Source: Plazaster borealis (Eukaryota; Echinodermata; Asteroidea; Forcipulatida; Labidiasteridae). Taken from it: 64,000 nucleotides of DNA. The position numbers were made by a program, and so were the translations under genes. The stretch spans positions 9,676,538 to 9,740,537 of the forward strand of contig CM037457.1 of NCBI GenBank assembly GCA_021014325.1. The letters are read 5' to 3'. Below, piece by piece: positions 44,343-55,857 of the stretch; position 1 is the stretch's first letter, and each line of letters starts with the position of its first letter. The notes beneath the pieces are model-generated. The model was not told the origin of the DNA, did no database searches, and was given only the letters and a program-made list of their open reading frames with translations.

Positions 44343-44452
44343 ATGGCTGTTGTTTTGGAACAGGGAGGTCGAGTTCAGGAGTTCTTGCATGGGCGTGATT
44401 CGGCTGGTTTGATCTTTCATCAGTTGTTCGCCCAGCCCGAGGACCAGGAAAA
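44343..44452 (+). CDS. Exon 1 of an unrecognised host gene
   Basis: ATG 44343 in good context (CAGACATGG), 36 codons plus two bases, then AA|GTAAGAT donor. Protein begins MAVVLEQGGRVQEFLHGRDS and ends at ..AQPEDQE. Phase 2 joins exactly to exon 2 at 44786. No signal peptide. No family recognised. The splice fit and the promoter just upstream argue for a real gene start. Confidence 0.6.
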
Positions 44453-44623
44453 GTAAGATTATAGAGGAATATTTTAATATTTTATTTTTCAAAAGAAAAT
44501 ACATATTAATACTGCACATATTTAGAAAATGTCCCACAAATCTTTATAGATGATACGCTTACCAGCAAGCAGCATGACCAGCATGACCAGGGAAAATTCT
44601 AGATTGATGATAGAAATCATTTT

Positions 44624-44689
44624 TGTAACCCTCCATCATGTCTATCCTCCAGACGGTCACAGACCGTCAGGGAGGATGGAGGGTTACGC
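44624..44689. repeat. Short intronic hairpin
   Basis: GTAACCCTCCATC and GATGGAGGGTTAC are exact inverse copies; inside, CCTCC.AGACGGT pairs with ACCGT.CAGGGAGG. Probably a small foldback element in intron 1. Confidence 0.8.
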
Positions 44690-44785
44690 AACTAGGAAAA
44701 TGCTAACACAACACTACGTTTATAGCTATGTTATAGTAAAAATTTCTTTTTATCAAATATATTAAAATTTTGCATCAAATTAAAG

Positions 44786-44900
44786 GTCTCCTCAGGAGAA
44801 ATTCAATGGTGCAAACCCCACTGTCATGGGTGCTTTCGTTAATGAGTTATGCCTTCCAAAAGACAACAAACACGCGGCACCCTTCTGGCCGCCGACTGAG
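44786..44900 (+). CDS. Exon 2 of the same gene
   Basis: Acceptor TTGCATCAAATTAAAG, one base completing the split Lys codon, then 38 codons and donor GAG|GTACAG (phase 0). Encodes SPQEKFNGANPTVMGAFVNE and then LCLPKDNKHAAPFWPPTE, well-composed protein sequence. The other frames of this segment lack such composition or close. The intron after it is at least 7.8 kb and is full of repeats. Confidence 0.6.
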
Positions 44901-46291
44901 GTACAGAAATTGTTAAATTAAGACCACCCACACTACTAAAGCTTACCAGCCCTATCCCTAACGCGCACTCAAAGGTTCAAAAAATGAGATTTTACCGAGT
45001 ACTTGGTTTAATTAAAACCTCTGTAAATTGCATGCGCGACCTCGTGCTGGAACAAAATCCAACTTTTCATACTCAAAAATGGACAAGGATTAAACTGATA
45101 TAGGTTTGACAGCATACCCCACTGTCGCTGAATGTATACATTCCTTTAAAATGGGAAATTTAGTCAAAATTTGGCCCAAAATGGTAAAAAAATACATAAA
45201 AACCTTATTTCTTCACCGATTGAGACGGGGAAAAAAGCACCGTAACCTTCCTAATCCTCTTTCTATCAATAGATGGCGTTATTTTGGGGGTAGAAGTCAA
45301 GAGAGGGCGGTATTTATTGAAAAACGGTGACCACATTTTTCTTTCAAAAAAGTTCAAAAACGGCTGCGCTCGCGGTAGTCGCGTCGGTGACCATGCTCTG
45401 AATCTTTTTGATGCTTGAAAAAGTGAGGTAAATTTGTGCCTTTTTTCAAAAGGATTATGAAAGAAGACAGTTTTATTGACCTACAGGAGTAATTTGAAGC
45501 TCAGACAGCATGTTAGGTCGAAGTAACATTAATTTGAAAACCCTTTTTTTTTTTGTGCGGCCAGAATGGAAAATGTCAATATCGCGCGACCTCTAACATA
45601 GCTACAGTTTACAACTAAATAAAGACCACTTAATAATAAATGTTTTTGTAGGTTTTCATTCGATTAGACATTTTCCGCTCACCACCATGACCACAATCTT
45701 CATACCCGCCTGATATTTTTTGTATATTTTATACTTTTTTGGGTGTTTTTTTCCTTCCTTTATAATGTGTATTTTTCAGACAAGTTCCTCACTACAAAAT
45801 CTATATAGGCACGGTCCTGTTGTTAACTTGCAGACAGTGTTAAAAATGTAAAAAAAAATACCACCCCAAACCCCCCCCCCCCCTTCCCCCCCAAAATGCA
45901 TCATTCAATGGACATTGTTGGACATTTATGTTTTATTCGAACTGTGCTGGAAATCATAACAAAATAACTATATTATCAATCATTCATAATCAAACATCTT
46001 GTGTTTGTTTTATAAGAAACACCAATGTTTTTTGTTTTTAACCCCCCTCATAAAATAGGGTCGGTCGGGTAACTGGAAGTAGAGTAGTAGTATACAAATA
46101 ATGTATGTTTATAGTGCAATGATACAAATATTTTCATGAGTTGATTACATTAAATTCCATCTTTCTATGAATAAATATTGTCTTTCCATTGTGCGAATGC
46201 AAAACATTCATTATTTGTTTTATGTAACGTCCAAATGTAGACCTTTGTCATTTGGACAAAATGTACAAAATTGTGTTCTGGCATCCACTTT
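44901..46291. other. Large intron, first part; nothing recognised
   Basis: Poly-C/T runs at 45870-45895. A strong acceptor-like site at 45780 is followed by 23 open codons and a stop; not convincing as an exon. Confidence 0.4.
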
Positions 46292-47207
46292 CAGGGCTCG
46301 AATTTGGGGAAAAAAATCCACAAGACCGCAGGGCTTGTTGTTCAGAATTTTACTGACCGAACATTTTTTTTTACAAGAACAAGAGTCATGAGAGAAAAAA
46401 AAAAAAAACGCAACAAAAACACACCAAACTTCTTTTGCCAAAAGTTAACTTGTTTTTCATACCTTCTGCTGTTGTTTTGCAGTTTTCATTGCTTAACAGG
46501 CAACAGTTTTTTTTGCTTTGAAACGAGAAATTTCCCATACCTTCTTTTTTTACACACTTTTGCTGCATGAAAAAAAAAAATAAGTTTTGACGATTCGTTT
46601 TGACAGGACAACAACGTTTAAAATTTTAACATATGAAGCATGAAAAGGCGTGTGGAAACAAGATGTTACTTTTAATCTATGTGTTGAAAGAACACAACCT
46701 ATACGCTATTAATACGATTTCAACACTGTATAATTCGTTGGTGCAAGGTATCAGACTTTAAAGTGACATCATGCCATGCACATGGTCAGTGGTAAACGAG
46801 CAAGCGTTGTACTGTGGTGTTCCGCCAGGCACAGTACAAACATCACGCATGCAAGGAGGGTGCCGTCGCGTCCCCCCTGGGGCACGTAAAGCATGGTTTG
46901 AGCCCAGTGCAGTGGTCCTGGGCATGAGCAAACTAGATAGGGAAACGAAGAAAGAACGTCCGCCGGGGTTGCCACGTTGGATGTTCCCCGCTCGGAAATA
47001 ATTTGACGACAACAAATATAACCAAAAAATTCAAACTGAGATTTAAATACATTTATTTAATGAAAGATTATTCATTTCAGGTAATAATAATACTTTTAGT
47101 ATGTAAAAACACAAGACCGCCCGGACTTGTGTTCGATATAAGTACTACTGACCGACTAAAAAATCACTGGCCTCGGGCCTGCGGTCCAGTGTTAATTTCG
47201 AGCCCTG
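46292..47207 (+). mobile_element. 916-bp CAGGG-family element with 5-bp TSD ACTTT
   Basis: CAGGGCTCGAATTTGGGG at the left, AATTTCGAGCCCTG at the right; ACTTT flanks both ends (46287-46291 and 47208-47212). Ends and subterminal blocks match 9861-10275. The middle (46770-47000) is a more GC-rich, non-repeat passenger open on both strands for 68-85 codons. Confidence 0.92.
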
Positions 47208-47212
47208 ACTTT

Positions 47213-48195
47213 GAGGATTTGCTGCTATAATGCGTACATGCATGTGGTGTAGTCTTGCATGCAATAGACAAAAGTATAGGATGGAAATGCGTGCTGAATA
47301 CCCAGAATAGTACCAAAATGCACTACTGGCGTAGGCCATGTAACATATGTAATGGTTTAGATAATGAATGTTGCATGACTGAAAATCCCTACAATCAAAT
47401 TACAAGGATTTATATGTAGTGTACCTGTACCTGTACCTTAGCCCTGGTAGGACGTCAGTCAGTGTACACTGACGTCCTGGGTATAAAGCGCCTCTACAAT
47501 GCGAACATATTTTGAAGTAATGTTTTTTCATAATTTTACCTGATTTAAGAAGCTGAAATTCCGTTCATATATTCTTTATGTCCGTAACTCACTATTGATG
47601 GGTCCAACAATAACAATTTCGTCCACGAATGACATTATTCTAGCAAATAAGCCCGAGTTGTGTACTACCGTTTTTATCATCGTGTACCAATTGACTGTGT
47701 AGGCTCAGGCGCGCATGCGCGACATGCATAGCAACCTGACCGACTTCCGCGTTAAATTTGCGCCCCCTCTAAGTAAGACTGCGCCCTCTATCGTGGTTGC
47801 TATGCAAAGGACGCACATGCGCTGAAGCATTCACGTCTTGTCAGTTTCGGCCTGTCGCCGAGAATGCATAAATTTCCATTTTATTTTCACACTAATGTCA
47901 TCCAAGGATAAAATTGGCAATTCTGAATAGAGCAGGCGTAAGGTTCAGGACACAGGGAACATGTGAGTCAAGTTTCAGCTTCCTCAAAAAGGTAAAAATA
48001 TGATAACAAATTGTTATAAATTTTTTCGCAATGGTACGGGACCTTTATACCCTGGACTCCGTCGCGTTGTATGCAACAGAGGAGTCCAACCTGGGCTACC
48101 TGTACCTGTACTTGTATGCTAAAAAGCCATTAGGGTTACTGATACATAGGAGAAATAATACCCCATTATTCTCACGTAGTTTTAGTGTAAACCGT
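47213..48195. other. Intron; small inverted motifs
   Basis: 47425-47490 has GACGTCAGTCAGTGTACACT..GACGTC, a small palindrome. 48045-48090 has GGACTCC..GGAGTCC. CCTGTACCTGTACC tracts are present. No coding evidence. Confidence 0.5.
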
Positions 48196-48530
48196 AAATT
48201 GAGGTGGAAAAAGTGTAGGGACTCGCCTTCCACATCTAGGACCCCGGTTCGAATCCTGCCAGGGGCACTATATGTATGTGGAGTGGGTTTTCAGTCCGTA
48301 CCTGATTGCGTGAGTTTTCCCTGGAATGATTCTCTGGGGTTTTCCTCCCACATCTAAAACTAAAAATTCCTTCTTTGTTCTCTCTTCATTGGGTTCTTGG
48401 CTAGTACTGTGATTAAGTTCGCTTTTCTGAGAGTGCTTGGCTTCACAACCAGAATTAATAAATAAAAAAGAAATATCACCAGAACAATGGGACACGTGGA
48501 GACACTTGGTAGCAGCAGACATACCGAGTA
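48196..48530 (+). mobile_element. tRNA-derived SINE
   Basis: GGTTCGAATCCTGCC (48247-48261) is a B-box. The tRNA-like head ends in GGGGCACTA. Downstream CCTGATTGCGTGAGTTTTCC, CTGGGGTTTTCCTCCCACAT and TGGGTTCTTGGCTAGTACTG are a non-tRNA body. Weak A-box; boundaries approximate. Confidence 0.7.
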
Positions 48531-48944
48531 AATTTCAATTGTGTACGTTATTCTGGGCGTATTTATAATACACATTTTCAAGAACAGTGGATTTCACATG
48601 GTACATGTACATGTATATGTCAAGTCCACTGCCATCTACATGTAGCCCTTCGAGTCCCCAAATCTGGGTCCTTTTCCAAACCTTGGCTTGGGCTCCGGCT
48701 CATGGTGGAAACTGGCAATTGCCTCCGTTGCCTCTGTGAAGTATTTTGCCTGATGAACTCTGAAGTGTCCCAAATTGCTCTTTGAGGCATTAAGTAACAC
48801 TTAAGATATGAAATGAACTGTAACGCTTCACATCTAACACCGGTAGAGTACACTTGCATCCTACACAAATGGCAATCTCTGTTTGATACTTTCTTCTATT
48901 GATCTGTACAGTAGATTTGTACAGGCTCTTCTCTTTTATATCAT

Positions 48945-49031
48945 CAGGGTTCTCCCCATGCACAAGCTAGCGTATCGGGCCGATACGTGCGAATTGTGTG
49001 CCAAATTGCCACTAAAACCCATAATGCATAC
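48945..49031 (+). repeat. CAGGGTTCTCCCC terminus, plus copy
   Basis: CAGGGTTCTCCCCATGCACA.. followed by inverted CGTATCGGGCCGATACG. An inverted partner ends at 52541 (TTGTGCTTGGGGAGAACCCT..G). Flanks do not match (ATCAT, TACCC), so the two may be independent solo ends and not one 3.6-kb element. Confidence 0.6.
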
Positions 49032-49681
49032 TAAGCTTGGGCGATACTACAATATTATCGAATATCGCGATACTAGTTCTGAAACAATTACCATATCGGT
49101 TAGATTTTTTTTTGATCGTGATATCGGTAAATCGTGATATTGATTAAGTATCGCGATGCATTTCCTAACCGAGACGATCTTGCAACAATAAATCTCCTAG
49201 TCGAGACGATCTTGCAACAATAAATCTCCAAGTGGAGACGATCTTGCAACAACAAAGAGCTGCAAGTCACAGACCGCAACCGCAAGATTCGTCAATAGAT
49301 CCGACCCGACCGGGTTTCTTCGAAAAAACCAACATCAAAGCCTTAGCGATCAGGCGGTCTCACGAAAAACTATGACATCGTTCTGTGTTGCATACATGCG
49401 AGTAGCGTGATCTAATTAGTTATGCACACATATAGAACAGTCTGTCATGCGCAGTAGTTAACACATTAAATGTGTGTAAGTAATAGGCCCAGGTTTTCAA
49501 CCCATAGGTTTAGAGTAAAACCTGAAGAATAGGTCATTGGAGCAAAGTTAATCGTAGACGGCTGTTTCTACTTGCTCTGTGAGATTTGTAGAAGAATGAA
49601 GTCATCAAAATATTATCGAATATCGCGATATATTCTTGACGATACATCCTGGATGAAAAAAAGCGATATCGCTCAAGCTTA
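49032..49681 (+). mobile_element. 650-bp non-autonomous element with 8-bp TSD
   Basis: Ends TAAGCTTGGGCGATA and TATCGCTCAAGCTTA are inverted repeats; ATGCATAC is duplicated exactly (49024-49031 and 49682-49689). Subterminal ATTATCGAATATCGCGATA occurs inverted at both ends. The interior holds three tandem ~34-bp units with GAGACGATCTTGCAACAA (49171-49255). The 8-bp duplication fits hAT. Confidence 0.92.
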
Positions 49682-50054
49682 ATGCATACCTTCAGACAAA
49701 TATTTTCCCCTCTGAGAATTGAACAAAGTAGATTTTCAACAAATTTAATGATACAAGTCATATTTTTGGGAGCATTTTGTTTTACAAGCTTGCACACTTT
49801 AAGCAAACAAGTTTTTCTATCAAATGGGAAACAAGTCTCTTTTACCGTTGTTGAATTTGATTGATCTGAACAGTAGTAATGGAAGTAACGCAGAATCAAA
49901 GTGACATGTGTTATATTTCTGGTAATGAAACCAAGAATGCCTCATAAGTGAACTTATTCACTGTACATGTAGCTCACAAGCCTGAGGAAACCTGTAAACA
50001 ATGGTGCTTGTTATGTGAACCAGAAAAACCAGGGTTATCCCCTACTCTTCAATG

Positions 50055-50262
50055 ATAAGTGTTCTGAGTTCTTTTACGTGCACTACCAATCCTAGTACAC
50101 GGGACCTATGGCTTAATGTCCCATCCGAAGAATGGAGCAATTTTTGTAAAGCATGTTGCTCAAGGACACAAGTTCCACAACCAGGACTTGAACCCCTCTC
50201 TGCTGATCAGAAACACCAGAGCTTGAGTCCGGTGCTCTAACTGCTAAGCCACAGCAAGTTGC
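50055..50262 (-). mobile_element. tRNA-derived SINE (minus)
   Basis: Reverse complement reads GTGGCTTAGCAGTTAGAGCA, CTGATCAGCAGAG, GGGTTCAAGTCCTGG, then CTTCGGATGGGACATTAAGC and TAGTGCACGTAAAAGAACTC. Same family as 57610-57994 and 52985-53095. The long variable-arm-like GGTGTTTCTGATCAGC suggests a Leu/Ser-class tRNA ancestor. Confidence 0.8.
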
Positions 50263-51568
50263 TGAATAGATACTACATAGAAACATGTACTACACATTAT
50301 GTATGCAAACATAATGTGCACTGCACTGTAACTGTTCTAAATGCTGGTGTACAAAAATGTGCGAAATGTTTGCATATGTGTTTGAATTAGTTAATGCATG
50401 AATGAGGTCACAGAGTTTGATAAAGAAACAGCTCAAAGGTGAACGGTGAAGTACAACAGGAACTATTATTGGCACAACATCAACTATATAATCCACACAT
50501 ATAAATCATCAAGTGGGACCCTCAGGGATATGATTGTCAAGTTCAATTAGTTAACTGTCTATTTATTCACTCCTTTGATATTTGTTTTTCTACACTACGA
50601 GGATGATGTGTACTTAAAAACCTGTATTTGTACATTGGACAATATGATTGTTGTCATTTGCACTTGCTTATATGCCTGTAAGGTTCTGTTTCACAATGAA
50701 TGTATTTCACAGAGTTTACAGTAATCTCAGGGGAAAAAAACCACGCAACCGATCAGATCGAATGGGTGTTCTGTGCTCTTGCTGTAGTGCCCTTTTCAGA
50801 GTTCCTATACAAGTACATTTTCCTCATAGAAGTGCCCCTTACTAGAGGAAAATTGTTGTGCTCCTTCAAGAGCAAAGTTCAAGTCCTTGGCAAGAGATTG
50901 TCAACACAACCAGAAGACCAAAAGACTTGTATAAACCCATAAACAAAACATGTCTATTGTTTACCGGATTGTGTGTACTGCACTTATTCCAACATTGAAA
51001 CCCGTTGCAGCGTGTGATTTCGTTTTCTTTACATGCTGAGGCAATTTACTTTGAAACCCAGGGTTCCCAAAAATGTTTGAATACATGTTGGAGTTGGACT
51101 TGCACGGTCTATTTTCATAATGTGAACACCTCTTCTGAAGAAATACTTACAAGGTGGTTCACCTTAAATGCACTGTTTTATAATCCATCACTTTGTATGA
51201 AATGTATCTCCAATTGTCAACAACTCTCAGCATAAGGCCAGTGTTATCAATTTTACGAAAGTGCATTTTTTATTTTTTTGAGTTCTCATAGTATTTTGAT
51301 ACTTCCTAACCAAAGACCTCTAAGGGTTTTTAAAAAACATAGGCCTATTCTTTTGTTTTCTAAAAAAAACCCTGGAGGACGATTAGAATGAGTGCTGCCC
51401 TTCCAATGGAAATCAATGATGTGCCTCCATTGTATTTAAAGGTGCAGGGAGCTTTGAAAAAACATAAAATCAGGCGTTTTGTTTTCTAGTGTCACCCTGA
51501 TATTTTAAACAATTACTAATATTGCAGGGTACGATTTCATCGACAGCATTTTTGCATAGCAAAATCCA
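50263..51568. other. Intron; no feature supported
   Basis: Unique-looking AT-rich sequence; open frames up to 80 codons have no recognisable motif. Confidence 0.4.
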
Positions 51569-51909
51569 GCGGCGAAACTAGGGGCACAAGGGAGTGCACA
51601 ATTTTTTTTTTTTTTTTTTTTTTTGGGGGGGGGGGTCACTACTGGTCAAATATAACTGTAGTTTCCGTTTGCCTTTAACACAAGCCCCTTCTCAGCGTTC
51701 TTGCCATACGAAAATCTGAAGTGAAGGCAAAAACAAATGCATTGTCTCCGTGTAAATGTATCTTAAGTCAAGATTTTCAATGGGGGGGGGGGGAGGGGTG
51801 GGCACCCGGGGGGCATGGACATCATTTTTTTTTTTGGGGGGGGGGGTATCCTGGTGGCATGGACATCAATTGGGGAGGGGGGGGGGGTGCCCTCCCTTAG
51901 TTATGCCAC
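51569..51909. repeat. TIR element remnant with homopolymer runs
   Basis: CCAGCGGCGAAACTAGGGG near 51569 and CCCTCCCTTAGTTATGCCAC near 51889 are imperfect inverted ends. The interior consists of long T- and G-runs (51602-51634, 51782-51795, 51826-51847), likely to be error-prone. Confidence 0.55.
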
Positions 51910-52524
51910 CTTGGGAAAATCTTGTACACTGAAAATGTTTTGTGCACATTGAATACTACATGTACATGTACATGGAATATTGAGTGGCGAAATGATGGTT
52001 TTTGAGTAGTAATTAAAAAGCAGTTCTTGTAGAGCAGCGCTTTTTTACACCAGGCAACCATCTTAAAGCCCTCATTATTTGTACACCAGGTATGCAGAGC
52101 CATGTTTGAATTGAATGCTTGGCCGCTATGCTCCTGGGGATGCATTTCATGTAGCATTTTGCAACCCTACACATAGGAAACTGTTCACTGTATCATTATT
52201 GTCAATAGAGTTTAGTCGAAATAAATTAAGTGCAGCCTAACTGTCTTTATGGGCAGCTGATCTTGGTGGTAGTATTAATGCTACCATTGCAATACAGGCA
52301 TGCAGGAAGGGGTTGGTTTCCCTAGGTATACAAAAAAGACGTGGCTAAAGGTTATTCTCTTCGGAGCGTGTTGCGTAAAAGCTGCCATACTATATATACC
52401 TTTTTCAGCATTTGTTAAGGTTTGTTTAGGAGTAGTTTTTGTTCATGCCCCCCGGATGCCCCCCCCCATTTTAAATATGCGCGTATCGGCATGCTATTCT
52501 TGCGTATCGGCACCGATACCTTGT

Positions 52525-52541
52525 GCTTGGGGAGAACCCTG
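52525..52541 (-). repeat. CAGGGTTCTCCCC terminus, minus copy
   Basis: Inverted partner of 48945-49031; preceded on + by CGTATCGGCACCGATACC, again an inverted CGTATCGG motif. Confidence 0.6.
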
Positions 52542-52701
52542 TACCCCAGATAGAAAATCTGAGAAGCAGCACTTTTATTTGGCAGTGAAAAGATTAGTAG
52601 TCCTTCAAAGTACATTTGCATGCTCGATGATATCTCTTGCACAACTGTTGCAAAAATAAAATACATGTATTTAAGTTGCTTACATGTGATTTTTCTTCAA
52701 G

Positions 52702-52748
52702 TGGTGTGGAGATTTCACAAGGCACGCATAATGGATCCTGTCAAATAA
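52702..52748 (+). other. Possible 47-nt exon
   Basis: TTTTTCTTCAAG acceptor and ATAA|GTAAGC donor. With a one-base start it reads GVEISQGTHNGSCQI. Its phases do not connect directly to the exons at 44900 or 58226, so it needs further exons on both sides. Weak. Confidence 0.22.
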
Positions 52749-52984
52749 GTAAGCGTGTTGGAATTAATGAAATGTACAAATTGCTTCCTGTATGGAACGT
52801 TTGTTGTTTTAGCAGGCTTTTGCCAATTTCCGTTAGCCTGGAATGTAGTTTGTTTGTACATGTACATCATACTTTTCTTACTTCCGACACATTGTGTATG
52901 TGTGCGTATAAAAGTACAGATACACTTGTCTTATAAAAGATTTTTTTGCAACCAGGCAACTGTGTGAATAACATAATAAAAACT

Positions 52985-53095
52985 GTCTTAGTGTGCCAGG
53001 TTCGAGTCCTGGTTATGGCACTTATGTCCGTGTAGCATAGACCATAATTGCTTTGTCCTATGGATGTTAAGGTCCAGTGTGTTATGTAATGCACA
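52985..53095 (+). mobile_element. tRNA-derived SINE, 5'-truncated
   Basis: GCCAGGTTCGAGTCCTGGTT (B-box), then TATGTCC..AATTGCTTTGTCCTATGGAT; matches 57680-57800. Confidence 0.65.
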
Positions 53096-53154
53096 TTAAC
53101 CCTAACCATGCTAAATGCAACAATATGCACCAAATGGTAAAAGTTGTTGTAATC

Positions 53155-53425
53155 TGTTGCATTTGGCAGTCAACTCAGATGTCATTCTTTGACTGAATTT
53201 GTTGCATTTAGCAGTCAAGTGACTTCATATTGGTGTTGCATTTTGTTGATGTAGTCACCACTACACTTATGTGCATACTGTTGCATTTAGCAGGGCAAAC
53301 CCCCTTTCTCAGTCCTAACACTAACAACATGCCTGCACAATGCAGCAAAATCCCTTGTTGCATTTTGTTGCATTTGGCATGGTTCTCATTTCAACTGTGT
53401 TGCATTCTGTTGTATTTGGCAGGGT
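53155..53425. repeat. Irregular cluster of TTGCATTTGGCAG-type motifs
   Basis: GTTGCATTTGGCAG or close variants recur about seven times (53156, 53198, 53236, 53280, 53357-53378, 53398-53422) at uneven spacing, not as a strict tandem array. Confidence 0.7.
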
Positions 53426-53654
53426 ATGTGGAGGGACCCTGATGGGGGTTAGGGTTAAAGGACCGGGTAAATTTGGCATTAGAAAAGGAATTTGGCCCAG
53501 TGCTGGCATGGCTGGCTGCAGATTGCCCCACATCACTTTATAAACCCGTACGAAGGGTTATTGTAAATGGATCTGATAATTCAAACATGTACATGTAGCC
53601 ATGTTCACCTGTTTTAAAAACAACTAGAAATTAAGAATACATAGAATTCAAACT

Positions 53655-53835
53655 GCCTCTAGCTGCCGTGCTAGCTCGGGGGTCTAGTGATACATGTAAG
53701 ACATTTGCTCTAGCAATGCAAAGGTTTTAGGTTCGAATCCCACCTGAGTGATTTGCCTGTGGATATTTTTACAGAACTCGGGAAACGTACTGAGTACATG
53801 TAGGCCTGTGTGCTTAATACACATCGGTGAAAGGG
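53655..53835 (+). mobile_element. tRNA-derived SINE, second family
   Basis: TAGGTTCGAATCCCACC B-box at 53730, preceded by GGGTCTAGTGATAC (degenerate A-box region). Body GAACTCGGGAAACGTACTGA, ending GTGAAAGGGTAAAAAC. Different body from 57610-57994. Confidence 0.65.
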
Positions 53836-53929
53836 TAAAAACAAATTATAGATATTAAAATCTGGTTTGAAGAAACTTTTTATTTGAATGTCCTTTTTCA
53901 ACCAGAAAATAAGGTCAAACAGGGTCATG

Positions 53930-54470
53930 GATCAAATATATAAATGAATAAATGAATAAAATGTCACACTGGTTATTTCCTTCAAAACAACACAAAGCCT
54001 TTCGATTTGTCCTTTGTTGTTTAAGATTGTTGCGCTATAAAACTGATAATTGATGTAATTTGATACCTTATGATGTCAAGATGACGTAACGTGTTTTGTT
54101 GACTTGGTTTAGTTATCAGCTACTTTTGCGACGCGCACAGTTCGAAGCTCTATATGTACAAAACTATTACCATTGTAGAAATGTATTGTAGTATCCCTGC
54201 GTGTGTACAGGACATTTGAATACCGTTGTTGAAGTTATAGTGGGCCAGTCAATGAGACTGCCTGGACGAGTACATTTTTTTCTGAAGGTGGTAATATCTT
54301 CAAATGTTGTAAATACACTTATTGTTTACACTAGAGAACTTTTGTAAATGATTGTTTGTGTGACATAGCTAACTGCTTCAGTAATTTTATGATTAAATAA
54401 ATAACATTTACTTAGATTAAACAACATTTGTTATCTACATGTATCTGTTTAAGATGTGTATTTTGCCTCG
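53930..54470. other. Intron; nothing recognised
   Basis: AT-rich, short TAAATGAATAAATGAATAAA stretch at 53938-53960; no coding frame or terminal repeats. Confidence 0.4.
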
Positions 54471-54479
54471 TAAACATAA

Positions 54480-54725
54480 ATACTACCTACGGCAAATGCT
54501 CTTGTCCGACAATAGACGGAAAAAAAAAGGTCAAATATCCAGAGGATGTATGGAAGTTTTTGTTAGGAATGAATGATCTATCCTTAAACATTACGATCAG
54601 TGAAAAAGTGGATAATTTGGATCAGTGGATAATTTATGTCGATGTTTGTACCCATTTTATGGGAGACGTTTTGTATGAATTTCACATCTGGACACATTCA
54701 CGCACATTAGCCGCTGCAATAAATC
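54480..54725 (+). repeat. Low-copy dispersed segment, plus copy
   Basis: Homologous to the reverse complement of 30245-30560. It lies inside a 100-codon open frame (54428-54730) ending WTHSRTLAAAINQ and TGA. As the other copy is interrupted, I take this as a repeat and not an exon, but the open frame is notable. Confidence 0.55.
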
Positions 54726-54730
54726 AATGA

Positions 54731-55483
54731 AAAATGTCTGGTAATATTTTAAAAAGTAACCAATCTAGTAATGATAATACAAGCACCAGTTCTTGCTTCA
54801 TGTACTATGTACTCAGTACATCGTGATGCTCAAGTTGTTGAAACCACCTGCTCTTTCCACAGCCACCATAACTGACTTTACAAATTCCATTAGTTCCACC
54901 ACAAAACCTAACAATTGATTAAATTGCTTAAGTGTGAGTCAAGTCTGCCTGACTAATTATAACATGATGAACATGATGAACTTCACACCAGCATTAACCA
55001 CCAACCATACCATGCCACAAGAATGATATTCCGATTATAAAGCCACAACTAAAGTATCAAAGTGATAGCTTGAATCCATCCCCCCTCTTTAACCAGTCAT
55101 ATTCAAGTACTTCCATGATGACATTATTGTTGGAAGCAACTGGCAACGAACTGAAACATGAAAGTTCCCACGTCCTCTCGTCTCTGCGGCGATGGGATTA
55201 TGTGACAAGCATCTAGAAACCCCTCAAACAGTTGGTGCCGTCCATGAGCCTGGCTAAGTCCCGGCAAAATGACAAGTCATAATTAGTCAATGCCCTTCTG
55301 ATCGGGGACCGCAACTGGTGCAGATCCAGTGGTTTGTAATACTTGCAGGTTTTTTCACTTAATGCAATTTGCTCAGTCAAGATTCATTATATACTTACAT
55401 TTACATTTATGTATAGTGTACACATGTACATAAAGGTATATTACATGAACAATTGTTTGTACAGCTTACTTGTTGAGTACAGT
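54731..55483. other. Intron; nothing recognised
   Basis: No repeats, motifs or supportable exons seen. Confidence 0.4.
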
Positions 55484-55561
55484 CGACTCTCGTTATTACA
55501 AGGTTGCTGTGACTGGCCAAATTACCTCTTTATAAAAGGAACATTGTCATAAGAGGACAGC
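55484..55561. mobile_element. Small pogo/Tigger-like MITE (candidate)
   Basis: TA|CAGTCGACTCTCGTTATT.. and ..CATAAGAGGACAGCAG|TA; the ends are loosely inverted and flanked by TA. The first 16 bases resemble Tigger/pogo termini. Confidence 0.4.
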
Positions 55562-55718
55562 AGTACAAAGAAACACAGAAGCACAAATGAGATTTGTGCT
55601 CTTTATTGAGAGTTTACTGCACAAATGAACAATCAGACCAATATGTGTTATGTATACTGGTACATTTACATGTACCTGTACAATACTTAATAACTGGAAA
55701 AAGGCGTACATGGTTTCT

Positions 55719-55850
55719 TTGCCCAGTTTCATAGAGCTGCAATTTGCTAAGTAGATTAAATTGCTTGACAAATTACTTGTCTTTGCAGGGAACCAGTCAT
55801 TAACAGAATACATTGTATGGCCTTTGGGTGCAACCAGCTGGTAACTCTTA
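55719..55850 (+). repeat. Fragment of the GCCCAATTTCATAAAGCTG family
   Basis: GCCCAGTTTCATAGAGCTG and AACCAGTC, CAGCTGGTAAC match the order of 63775-63966; no right terminus. Confidence 0.6.
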
Positions 55851-55857
55851 TTGAGTT

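Noticed and set aside
45780..45855. Exon after strong acceptor GTATTTTTCAG
   Set aside because: Frame closes after 23 codons without a usable donor.
48945..52541. Single 3.6-kb element with CAGGGTTCTCCCC ends
   Set aside because: Flanks share no duplication at 5 or 8 bp and the interior is a mix of unrelated repeats; two solo ends are as likely.
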